A DNA stretch of 19,467 bases. It comes from JAGHEK01 sp044426235 (GTDB lineage Bacteria > Bacillota > Clostridia > Peptostreptococcales > Peptostreptococcaceae). Each line of letters starts with the position of its first letter. Position 1 is the first letter of the stretch. The DNA lies in the NCBI GenBank assembly GCA_044426235.1, contig JAWXUS010000026.1, forward strand, positions 1-19,467. Reading direction: 5' to 3'. The notes below the pieces were generated by a model. The model made no database searches. It was not told the origin of the DNA and saw nothing but the letters and a program-made list of their open reading frames with translations. Positions 1 through 7,424 of this stretch are shown in pieces. A program made the translations under genes and the position numbers.

Positions 1-37
1 AGCCCACCGTACATATATAAGAGCCTTTTTAGTTGGA

Positions 38-1200
38 CTACCTTATATTTTTAGCATTTTTAAGATTATAACTTGCATTTAAGTCCCTATCACATATAAA
101 ACCACAACTACACATATATTTTCTATCTGATAGTTTTAAATCTTTTTTAATCTTTCCACAACTACTACAAGTCTTACTTGAAAGATAAAACCTATCAACC
201 ATCCTAAGTTCTATATTATTTTGTTTACACTTAGTGGTTAATTTATTTCTAAACTCAAAAAACTTTTGACTTAAAATAGCTTTAGATAAATGCCTATTCT
301 TCATCATATTAGAAACTGCTAAGTCCTCAAGAGTTATATAGCTTGGTTTTCGCTTTATAATTTCAAATACTATTTTATTAATATAATCAGTTCTTATATC
401 AGTTAATCTTTGATGAAGTTTTTGTACTTTGACTACTGCTTTTGAATATTTTGACGAGTAGCTTTCTCCTTTTTTATTTTTTAAATTCTTTTTGTATTTC
501 TTTTAAACTTTCATATTTTCTTGAAAGCTTTCTTTGTTCTCTTTTTAGCTTTTTCTCAACCTTTTTTACGGTTGATGTTTTATTTATATTTTTAAATTTA
601 TATCCATTTGAACATATTGCAAAATCTTTAATTCATAAATCAATTTTGATACCTTTATTTGTTGGCTTGGTAATTTTATGTCGTCTTCTTCAACTAATAT
701 TGATACATAATATCTATTAGCTTTTTGACTTACTATACCACTTTTAACTATTGAATTTATAGGTAAATAACCAAAGTCTTTAAGTCTTATCCATCTAAGA
801 GTAGGTATTTTGACTCTGTGTCTTTCTAAAGTCCAATCAGTTTTATTGTTTTTAGGAAAATATGCTTTAACATTTTGATTTTTCTTTTTCTTGAATTTAG
901 GAAATCCCTTAGTTTTCTTGAAAAATCCTTTAAATGCTTTTTCTGAATTCACAATAGCTTGTTTAATAGCTTTAGATGATACTTATCTAATCCAATCTTT
1001 ATCTTCATTGTTAGGTATATACTCATTATTTAACCATTTAGAAAAATCCATATCACTTATAAATTTTCCTTCTTTATCATAAACTTTTTTATTATAAGAA
1101 ATATAGAAATTATATATAAACCTTGATACGCCAATAGTTTTATGTATTTTAGTTTTTTGTTCTCTTGATTATATTACACCTATATATATTTTAGATAACT
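38..1200 (-). pseudogene. tnpB: Degraded TnpB (IS200/IS605 family OrfB) RNA-guided nuclease gene
   Basis: About 1.16 kb on the minus strand reads as a TnpB with the usual order of parts. The N-terminal segment (IHKTIGVSRFIYNFYI) lies near 1085-1165, a Lys-rich central part at 584-952, and the C-terminal zinc finger (CSSCG...CSCG) followed by DRDLNAS at 38-307. It cannot make a whole protein. TAA interrupts it at 983-985 (DKDWIR*VSSKA). A frameshift lies near 660-672. TGA at 633-635 breaks the RuvC-I motif (KIDL*IKDFA). A second frameshift sits in an A-run near 468-482 and restores the original frame. The RuvC-II glutamate (TLEDL) and RuvC-III aspartate survive. A perfect AGGAGGTGA ribosome site at 1206-1214 remains, but no start codon fits it. 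No TnpA is visible. The right end, and any omegaRNA, runs off the window at position 1. Family assignment is sure; the exact 5' end is not. Confidence 0.9.
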
Positions 1201-1320
1201 ATAAATCACCTCCTAATTTATTTTTATTTAGTATTAACAAATTTTAGATAAATTAAACTTTATTTTTATATAAATATAGACTATAATTGATTAATACTTA
1301 ATTTTAAGGAGTAAATTTTT

Positions 1321-1593
1321 ATGATAGATATATTAGAGCCTAGCCTTAAGTTATTATTTTTTGTTTTATCAATAATTTGGGCCGGTAGAATTATGATACT
1401 AAGAACTGACAAGCAAATAATTATAAATCCGCTTTTAATAATAATCGCTGCAACCCTTATAATAATCCCCAAAAATGATTATCAAATATTTGGCATTACT
1501 ATGCAAATAATAAATATAATTTTATATTCTTTATACATACTAATAACTATTTTTGGTCTTTTATCTACTAGCAAAAAAGGTAATTTTTTATAA
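1321..1593 (+). CDS. Small hydrophobic membrane protein, unknown function
   Basis: Encodes 90 residues, mostly Ile, Leu and Phe, with about three likely membrane segments (residues 8-27, 33-50 and 55-82) and a short Lys-rich C-terminus. The start is supported by TTTTAAGGAG 8 nt upstream. A TATAAT at 1282-1287 could be its -10 box, with no clear -35. A perfect hairpin begins in the stop codon, so it looks like a one-gene transcript between the TnpB relic and lexA. I do not recognise a family. The overlapping minus-strand frame has no ribosome site and is its shadow. Confidence 0.75.
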   Translation: MIDILEPSLKLLFFVLSIIWAGRIMILRTDKQIIINPLLIIIAATLIIIPKNDYQIFGITMQIINIILYSLYILITIFGLLSTSKKGNFL

Positions 1594-1616
1594 GCACGTT
1601 TAAACGTGCTTTTATT
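1593..1616 (+). terminator. Rho-independent terminator after the small membrane gene
   Basis: AGCACGTTTAAACGTGCT (1593-1610) is a perfect 18-nt palindrome followed by TTTATT. It overlaps the last base of the stop codon and separates this gene from the lexA promoter. Confidence 0.75.
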
Positions 1617-1634
1617 ATGCTATTTTTAACAAAA

Positions 1635-1648
1635 AGAACAAATGTTTG
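1635..1648 (+). promoter_or_regulatory. SOS box (LexA operator) of lexA
   Basis: AGAACAAATGTTTG matches the Firmicutes LexA operator CGAACATATGTTCG at most positions, including a GAAC half-site and its near-complement GTTT. It lies 55 nt before the lexA start and overlaps the candidate -35 element. LexA bound here would block its own promoter, the autoregulation known for LexA in Bacillus-type bacteria. Confidence 0.85.
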
Positions 1649-1674
1649 TATATTTTATATCCTTATGTTAGAAT
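1646..1674 (+). promoter_or_regulatory. lexA promoter, extended -10 type
   Basis: TTGTAT (1646-1651), a 17-nt spacer, then TGTTAGAAT (1666-1674) with the TG of an extended -10. The weak -35 lies inside the SOS box. A TATAAT at 1674-1679 is an alternative -10 without a good -35. Confidence 0.6.
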
Positions 1675-1702
1675 ATAATTAAAAAGTAATAAGGAGAATA
1701 AA

Positions 1703-2296
1703 ATGAACGTAAAGCAAAAGAAAGTGTTTGATTTTATTGGAAAAGAAATTAAATCAAATGGTTATCCACCTTCAGTTAGAGAAATTTGTGAAGGTACAAA
1801 TATTAAATCTACTTCAAGTGTACATTCTCACTTAAATGAATTAGAAAAATTAGGTGTTATAAGAAGAACTTCTTCAAAAAGTCGTTCTATTGAACTCATA
1901 AGTAATATTGAAGAAATAAAGAATTTACCAGTAGTTGGTCAAATAACTGCAGGTGCACCGATTTTAGCAGATGAAAATATTAGTGACTACCTTCCAATTC
2001 CAAAAAGGTTCGCAAAAGGAAGTGATAATTTTATACTTAGAGTATCTGGGGATAGTATGATAAATGCAGGGATACTTGATAATGATTATGTTATTATCAA
2101 AAAAACAAACACTTGTTCTAATGGACAAATAACTGCAACTTTAATCAATAACGACTATTCTACTATTAAAAGATTTTTCGTTGAAGAAGATAAAATTAAA
2201 CTTGTTCCAGAAAATGATTTTTTAGATCCAATGTATTTTGAAAAAGAAGAAGTTATAATTCTTGGTGTTGTGGTTGGAGTGTTTAGGAGCATATAA
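1703..2296 (+). CDS. lexA: LexA SOS-response repressor
   Basis: Encodes 197 residues, close to the usual LexA length of about 200. LexA binds SOS boxes and cleaves itself when RecA filaments form on damaged DNA. The N-terminal winged helix (1-65) has the typical MNVKQKKVFDFI opening and recognition region TSSVHSHLNELEKLGVIRR. The C-terminal S24 peptidase domain has the A83-G84 cleavage bond in QITAGAP, the Ser nucleophile in SGDSM (S118) and the Lys general base in STIKRFF (K156), so all three functional sites are present. The ribosome site AAGGAG lies 7 nt before ATG. It has its own SOS box and stands alone between two terminators. The nearby defence-type genes show no matching SOS box. Confidence 0.97.
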   Translation: MNVKQKKVFDFIGKEIKSNGYPPSVREICEGTNIKSTSSVHSHLNELEKLGVIRRTSSKSRSIELISNIEEIKNLPVVGQITAGAPILADENISDYLPIPKRFAKGSDNFILRVSGDSMINAGILDNDYVIIKKTNTCSNGQITATLINNDYSTIKRFFVEEDKIKLVPENDFLDPMYFEKEEVIILGVVVGVFRSI

Positions 2297-2327
2297 ATAG
2301 AGTGGATAAAAATCCACTCTATTTTTT
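2297..2327 (+). terminator. Terminator between lexA and the nuclease gene
   Basis: ATAGAGTGGAT and ATCCACTCTAT form a perfect 11-bp stem with an AAAA loop (2297-2322), followed by six Ts on the plus strand. It ends lexA. The convergent nuclease gene stops 2 nt beyond, so it probably uses the same hairpin, although its own U-tract is weak (UUUAUAU). Confidence 0.85.
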
Positions 2328-2328
2328 A

Positions 2329-3813
2329 TTATATATTATTTGCATATTCTAATTTTTCAAAAATATCTTCTCTTATTTCATAATCTTTAATCTCTGGTTT
2401 TAAGAATGTTAGTATTTCAAACTTTAATTCACTTTCTTTTGATGAAATATCACTTGGAATGAATGTAATATCTGAATAAATATTATGATCAAGTTTCTCT
2501 TTTTCTTGCTTTGGATAAAAAATTACTACTTTATTTATAGTTTTAACATTTAGTATTTTCTTTTTATAATCATCATAAAAATCAAATTTTCTATAACAAC
2601 GAAGTTGCCTTGGAATAACATTAATCATTGAATCTATATTTCTTTGATTTCTATATTTAGCTTCAACAATCATTGAACTAATAAACATATCATCTTTAAA
2701 CAGTTCAATTAAAACATCTGGTTTTCTACAAGTTATATCATTCGTTGCACAAACTTGAGACATTTGATTTTCAAATTTTTTACTTGATTTTTTATAAACA
2801 ATTTCTTCAATATATTTAATTTCTTTATCGAATGAAACTCTTATTTTTAAATTATCTTTTTCAAATATAACCACTTGACCTTTTTCTAAGTCATGTAAAT
2901 CAAATTCTCTATCTTTTATCCAACCACTAACCCAATTAAAGTTCATTTCTTCAAGTAGATTAATAATTGTTATAAAAGTATATATTTCAAAAAGAATAGA
3001 AGTCTTTTTATATGGACTACTCTTTTCTCTCATATTTTTTGTATATGAATTATATACCTTATAATAATTTTTCTCCTTCATAAGTCTCAGGGTAGGTTTT
3101 ATATATTTTGAAGGTTTAATATTTTTTACCCAACTATTTTTAATTAAAGATGCTACTGAATTATTATCCCTAGAAATTTCATTTAAAATCTTTTTTAAAA
3201 TTCTATTTTCAATATTATCTTTAGTTATTATTTTTTTACCAAATCTATCTTTTGTAATATCACTTATTGGATTATCTATTAAATGTTTTAAAGCTATATC
3301 AAGTTTTGTTTTTTCAAATATAGTACTTGAAGTATTATTATTTTTTGATAGACCATATAGAAAATTATCAACTGCATCTCTTATTTTATCTAAGTTTAAT
3401 TGATTTAAATTAGAAGAATTTATTTTATATAAAAATTCAACTGATTTATTTTTACTATAAAACTTAATCGGATATTCTCCAGGTACTAACGATTCTACAC
3501 CAGTTGATATAATATATTTTTCTCTATCTTTTAATTTGTGAAAAGCACTTGAGAAATCATCGTTACTTTGATTTAAATCATTATAGCATTCAATTTCTAC
3601 ATAATCATTTTTTACATCATTTGCAATAAATATGATTTCTGTATGTTCATACTCTCCAATTTCAAAAGCTATTTGATGCTTTTCTACTTCATTTAACATT
3701 ATAGTTTGAGTATGTTCAGTTTTAAGTCTATCATTATTAGTTTTTACTATTATATATGAACTATTTTCTATTTTATATTTTTTGGATTCAAAAGAATTAA
3801 TTTGCGTAGCCAT
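2329..3813 (-). CDS. McrC-like PD-(D/E)XK restriction nuclease (DUF2357 type)
   Basis: Encodes 494 residues. The C-terminal third holds a PD-(D/E)XK core: a helix Glu in LFEIYTF (276), Asp in KPDVLIEL (366), Glu and Lys in IVEAKYR (384, 386), then a helix with RQLRCY (402-407). This order is typical of DUF2357/LlaJI-type McrC-like nucleases. The first 130 residues are beta-rich and probably contact the NTPase or DNA. In such pairs the nuclease is recruited and activated by the McrB-like motor and cuts DNA. Its ATG lies inside the end of the McrB-like gene (17-nt overlap) with its own AAGGAG upstream, so the two are translationally coupled. It is the last gene of the block. Nuclease fold: high confidence. 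McrC assignment rests on fold plus partner. Confidence 0.85.
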   Translation of the reverse strand: MATQINSFESKKYKIENSSYIIVKTNNDRLKTEHTQTIMLNEVEKHQIAFEIGEYEHTEIIFIANDVKNDYVEIECYNDLNQSNDDFSSAFHKLKDREKYIISTGVESLVPGEYPIKFYSKNKSVEFLYKINSSNLNQLNLDKIRDAVDNFLYGLSKNNNTSSTIFEKTKLDIALKHLIDNPISDITKDRFGKKIITKDNIENRILKKILNEISRDNNSVASLIKNSWVKNIKPSKYIKPTLRLMKEKNYYKVYNSYTKNMREKSSPYKKTSILFEIYTFITIINLLEEMNFNWVSGWIKDREFDLHDLEKGQVVIFEKDNLKIRVSFDKEIKYIEEIVYKKSSKKFENQMSQVCATNDITCRKPDVLIELFKDDMFISSMIVEAKYRNQRNIDSMINVIPRQLRCYRKFDFYDDYKKKILNVKTINKVVIFYPKQEKEKLDHNIYSDITFIPSDISSKESELKFEILTFLKPEIKDYEIREDIFEKLEYANNI

Positions 3814-5713
3814 ATAAATCTAGCTCCTTAATCTTTTTGTGAATATCTTTCTTGCATGCATCAAACTCTCCTATTTCACTATATTTATCAAAGAAAGTAT
3901 AGAATTTATGCATTAAGTCGTTTAACTCTTGATAACTTCCCTTTAATTTTGTAAGAATTCTTTGCTTTATTTGTAAATCAAAAGCATCTTCTCTTTTAAT
4001 GATACTTTCCCCAATATCATTAAAAGGTATATTCTTTAAATAATATTCTATATTAATACACGTTCTAAATGAAACACCTTTTTGAGGATATACTTCATTA
4101 ATTAATATATGAAGTTCATCTAAAAACTCAACTTCTAAATCGCTAAATCCATTACCTTGACTTGATAACCAACTTTTATAATCTAAAAAATCATAATATG
4201 TATTAGTTTGTATATCACATATTTTAGTTTTATTAACGGCTTCCTTATACTCTTTTAAAGATCCTCTTTTTAAAGTAACAAGGTTTGCACGATCTAAAAG
4301 TCTATCTGAAAAATCTTTAGTAGTTTCATCTATATTTACAGTTCCAATAAATCTTATATTATCCCCTATCTTTATATCGCTCTTATATCCATTGATGCAT
4401 CTTGATTTTTCATTAAATAGATTAAGTTTTCTATTTTCTTTAAGTTCAAGAATTGATATAAATGGTGAGAACCAATATTCAACTTGACCTAAATTCATTT
4501 CATCAAATATTACAAAATATAATTTATCTTCATTTCTTTCAGCTTCAATTAAAAAGTCTACGAGTCCAGTTTCTGATGAAATATATGAATTACTTCTTGG
4601 ATCTAATTCCCCTAAAATATCTTTTGGTTCAATAAATGAAGGTGATACAGGTAAGAATAAACAATTAGTAGACTCTAAATTATTATCAGTTAAAGTTTCA
4701 ACATATGACATTACAACTTGACTCTTTCCATTTCCACTCATTCCAGAGAGTATTGTCAATGGATTAGTTTTGATACTAGTATGTATATTTACTAAGTCAT
4801 TAAAATCATAGAATAATCCTTTTTTAAGAGTAGTATTTTTAAAATCATTTAAGAAATTAAATTCGTTTTGATCATAAGTGATTTCAACATCAATTTCATT
4901 ATCAAAAACCCCTACATCAATAAATATTATATTATCAACATTTCTTATAACTTCAAAATCATAATAATCATCAGAAACATTAAATGGCTTTTTAACTATT
5001 TTACTTGTATCTCCATTATATATCCACTCATCACGAGTACCAAATACCTTTTCCCAACTATCAGAATTTAAAAGATACACATAATCATTACAGATAACTG
5101 CTTTTGGTCCTTCTAATTCATGGTTATAGTGAGAAAATTTTATTTTTTTATTTGTATATAATTTATTTTCAAAAGAAAGATCTTTTATATCTGGAAAAGT
5201 ATAATATTCTCCATATCCATCTCCCATTTCATAAATAGATTCAATTTTTAGATTCTTATTATATTCATATGGAGTATTATATGAATGCTGTATATTTGCT
5301 TTAAATAAAATTATTTTAAACTCTAATGCATCATACACTGCATCTTTTTTTTCTTGTCCACTTTTGCTTTGATACGATTCTAAACTAGTTGAATAAGCAT
5401 ATTTATTATCCATATTACCAAATGGAGCTATACTTGAATTAAAATGTTGATTATCAAATCCTACGTATAAATCATTTAAATCATTTCTTAAATCAAATTT
5501 ATCTCTATTTATCTCAAGACCAAAACTAGGATGATTACTTAACGGTTCAATAAAAAACATTACATTTGGTTTCTCAAGTTTAAAATCAGAAGTTAAAGAT
5601 ACCGCCTCATTATCTATACCAATTCTTGGATAATTTTTTCTTTCAGTTGCTAAAATACCTAACATATATATATCATTACTCATTGCCATTCTTTCATTTT
5701 CGTTATATCTCAT
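3797..5713 (-). CDS. McrB-like AAA+ NTPase (restriction motor subunit)
   Basis: Encodes 638 residues. The AAA+ domain spans about 300-520: Walker A GMSGNGKS (324-331), Walker B VIFDEMNLGQVEYWFSPF (401-418), and the McrB-family sensor region IGTVNIDETT (456-465) followed by FSDRLLDRAN. The DEMNL(A/G)xVEYxF signature is characteristic of the McrB branch, which loads as a hexamer and drives an McrC-type nuclease. Whether it uses GTP or ATP cannot be read here. Residues 1-300 form a separate, beta-rich region I do not recognise. In McrB relatives this part reads modified bases or other DNA features, so it is the likely specificity module. The start has GGAGGG 8 nt upstream. It follows the coiled-coil gene by 20 nt and overlaps the nuclease gene. 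Confidence 0.9.
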   Translation of the reverse strand: MRYNENERMAMSNDIYMLGILATERKNYPRIGIDNEAVSLTSDFKLEKPNVMFFIEPLSNHPSFGLEINRDKFDLRNDLNDLYVGFDNQHFNSSIAPFGNMDNKYAYSTSLESYQSKSGQEKKDAVYDALEFKIILFKANIQHSYNTPYEYNKNLKIESIYEMGDGYGEYYTFPDIKDLSFENKLYTNKKIKFSHYNHELEGPKAVICNDYVYLLNSDSWEKVFGTRDEWIYNGDTSKIVKKPFNVSDDYYDFEVIRNVDNIIFIDVGVFDNEIDVEITYDQNEFNFLNDFKNTTLKKGLFYDFNDLVNIHTSIKTNPLTILSGMSGNGKSQVVMSYVETLTDNNLESTNCLFLPVSPSFIEPKDILGELDPRSNSYISSETGLVDFLIEAERNEDKLYFVIFDEMNLGQVEYWFSPFISILELKENRKLNLFNEKSRCINGYKSDIKIGDNIRFIGTVNIDETTKDFSDRLLDRANLVTLKRGSLKEYKEAVNKTKICDIQTNTYYDFLDYKSWLSSQGNGFSDLEVEFLDELHILINEVYPQKGVSFRTCINIEYYLKNIPFNDIGESIIKREDAFDLQIKQRILTKLKGSYQELNDLMHKFYTFFDKYSEIGEFDACKKDIHKKIKELDLYGYAN

Positions 5714-5733
5714 TACTCTATTCCCTCCAATAA

Positions 5734-6747
5734 TTACTTTAATTTAGATAATTTTTCATTTAATTCTTTTTCAAAACTAAAAAATATTCTTTCAAATATA
5801 ACATCTTGTTCTTTGCAAATATCATTTATTTTTTGAATATCTAAAGATTTCATATTTTTACTTTCAACAAATATTTTATAGATATTTTTATCTTTTTGTT
5901 CTACTATAAAACTATTCATATCCTTTATAGTATTTATATTTGTAAAAGAAATGTCTGAATGTATTTTTTTTATGATGTCTAATTCTGATTTATGTATAAA
6001 AGAATAATTAATTGATACTTCCCCGCTAAATCTATCATCAATAACTACTGTATCAAGTTTTTTTATGTTTTTAATCGCTAATTTATAATTTAGAATTTCT
6101 TCCTCTAATTTAGATTTTTCTACATTTAACTTTTCTACATTTTGATTTAATGAATTCTTTAATGATAATAATTCATTAAAATCACTTTGTAATTTAGTTA
6201 GTGATTTATTTAACTTAGTATTTTCCTTTGAAATATCCTTTATTTTTGTATCAGATATTTTCTTTTCTTTTTTTAGAAGTTTTAATTGGTTTATACAATT
6301 TTTAAGTTCATTATTATCATTAACTAAAATTTTTTCTGATTTTATTTCTTCAAATCCCTCCAAATAAGATAACAAGTACTTTTGTTCATTATTATTTTTT
6401 CTTATAAGTTCAAAATTGTCTATAAGCAAAGAATTATACTCTTTATATAATATAGAAAATTTTTCTACGTTTGATTTAGTACTTCTTATGTAATTTTTTG
6501 TATCTAAATCTTTGTTCTTATGAATTAAATTTTCATAAATATCATCAACTAAAGAAATTAAATTTTTGAATTTACTTTTTTTATTAGTTATTTGCCTATC
6601 ACCTAAGTAAACTCTATTTTTATTTAACTTACATTTAATTAACATCTTATTTGATTTGTTTTTATCAATATTTAAATAATTATGTAAAACTTCATTCTTA
6701 CTATCATCTAAACTACAAATCTCTATAAACAAATCTACTAAATTCAA
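5734..6747 (-). CDS. Coiled-coil protein, first gene of the McrBC-like block
   Basis: Encodes 337 residues of unrecognised family. The N-terminal 135 residues are mixed helical and basic. Residues about 140-232 are a long Lys/Glu/Leu coiled coil (KLQSDFNELL, KLNVEKSKLEEEIL). A C-terminal globular part (235-325) follows, with alternating hydrophobic stretches (VVIDDRF, IYKIFVESK). It has no membrane segment. The start is TTG with a GGGGGG ribosome site 6 nt upstream; no ATG fits. It precedes the McrB-like gene by 20 nt on the same strand, so it is likely a third subunit of that restriction module. Coiled-coil partners of McrBC systems are known (the CoCoNuT group), but I cannot show homology to them. 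Confidence 0.75.
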   Translation of the reverse strand: MNLVDLFIEICSLDDSKNEVLHNYLNIDKNKSNKMLIKCKLNKNRVYLGDRQITNKKSKFKNLISLVDDIYENLIHKNKDLDTKNYIRSTKSNVEKFSILYKEYNSLLIDNFELIRKNNNEQKYLLSYLEGFEEIKSEKILVNDNNELKNCINQLKLLKKEKKISDTKIKDISKENTKLNKSLTKLQSDFNELLSLKNSLNQNVEKLNVEKSKLEEEILNYKLAIKNIKKLDTVVIDDRFSGEVSINYSFIHKSELDIIKKIHSDISFTNINTIKDMNSFIVEQKDKNIYKIFVESKNMKSLDIQKINDICKEQDVIFERIFFSFEKELNEKLSKLK

Positions 6748-6790
6748 TTAAATCCCCCCTTTTTTAATCGTTAGTTTTATAATACTACAA

Positions 6791-6829
6791 AATTGAATTT
6801 TTTTGTAGATATAAATTGGAATTTTTGTA
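6791..6829 (-). repeat. Two direct repeats upstream of the coiled-coil/McrBC block
   Basis: AATTGAATTTTTTTGTA (6791-6807) and AATTGGAATTTTTGTA (6814-6829) are near-identical and spaced 23 nt apart, about two helical turns. They lie 44-82 nt before the TTG start and just upstream of an AT-rich candidate -10 (TATTAT or TATAAA, 6776-6784 on the minus strand) that lacks a good -35. This is the expected place for paired operator or activator sites controlling the block. The function is inference; chance in AT-rich DNA is possible. Confidence 0.4.
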
Positions 6830-6846
6830 ATAAAAAGTGTGTTTTT

Positions 6847-6881
6847 ATAAAATAAAAAGCAAAAAGAATTTTCTTTTTGCT
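6847..6881 (-). terminator. Terminator after the helicase block
   Basis: On the minus strand AGCAAAAAGAA pairs with TTCTTTTTGCT (6858-6881), followed by TTTTATTTTAT. It lies 9 nt after the stop of the membrane gene and marks the end of the upstream three-gene block, so the McrBC-like block must have its own promoter or rely on readthrough. Confidence 0.75.
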
Positions 6882-6890
6882 AGATTAATT

Positions 6891-7373
6891 CTAAGAAATA
6901 TATAATATATTTACTAAGTAAGAAGTTATTATATTCATAATACCTAAAGTAAATAATATAAGCTTATATTTGTAAAGATTCTTTACATCTTTTAAATCAT
7001 CCTTTAATAGACATATCATTTGAAGTGGTAAGTTCATTGTAATTATTATTTTAAAAATTAAATTAGTGTAACTAAAAAATTTAAAATGTAATAACATTAT
7101 TCCTAAAATCAAACTTATATTTGAACCTACAAGTATAATTAATAATAACTTACTTGAACTTATAGTATCGACTTCTATAATTTTTAATACTATTTTGTTT
7201 ACAAAAAAATAAACTAAAATTGCAATTACTCCTACCATAGTAGGCTTTAGTAAAATATTTAAAGTATTCGTGGAGTTTAGTGATTTAATAAATATATTAA
7301 AAACATATATAAATGCTATAAATGTAATTGTAATAATACTTATATCCTTTTTAAATCCATATTCTTTATTCAT
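6891..7373 (-). CDS. Five-helix integral membrane protein, unknown function
   Basis: Encodes 160 residues with about five hydrophobic segments (11-30, 43-66, 75-97, 103-122, 137-158) joined by short loops. The longest loop (123-136) is charged (LKDDLKDVKNLYKYK). It has no cleaved signal peptide. A strong ribosome site AAAAGGAGG lies 4 nt before ATG. It starts 51 nt after the coiled-coil/Sel1 gene with no terminator between, so it is probably the third gene of the helicase transcript. I do not recognise the family. Membrane proteins in defence loci often anchor the complex or act as pore-type effectors, but nothing in this sequence proves such a role. Confidence 0.75.
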   Translation of the reverse strand: MNKEYGFKKDISIITITFIAFIYVFNIFIKSLNSTNTLNILLKPTMVGVIAILVYFFVNKIVLKIIEVDTISSSKLLLIILVGSNISLILGIMLLHFKFFSYTNLIFKIIITMNLPLQMICLLKDDLKDVKNLYKYKLILFTLGIMNIITSYLVNILYIS

Positions 7374-7424
7374 ACATCCTCCTTTTAAAAATTTATTCTG
7401 TTATTAATTATAAAATAAAGATAA

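Noticed and set aside
442..1082. Plus-strand open frames over the TnpB relic
   Set aside because: They lie antisense to recognisable TnpB sequence, are low-complexity Leu/Phe/Ser-rich and lack ribosome sites.
1281..1472. Minus-strand frame over the small membrane gene
   Set aside because: No ribosome site; the plus-strand gene has a promoter-like -10, ribosome site and terminator.
4868..5071. Short plus-strand frame inside the McrB-like gene
   Set aside because: Ile/Asn-rich, fully inside a conserved gene, no start signal. The same applies to plus-strand frames at 7508-7705 and 8728-8940.
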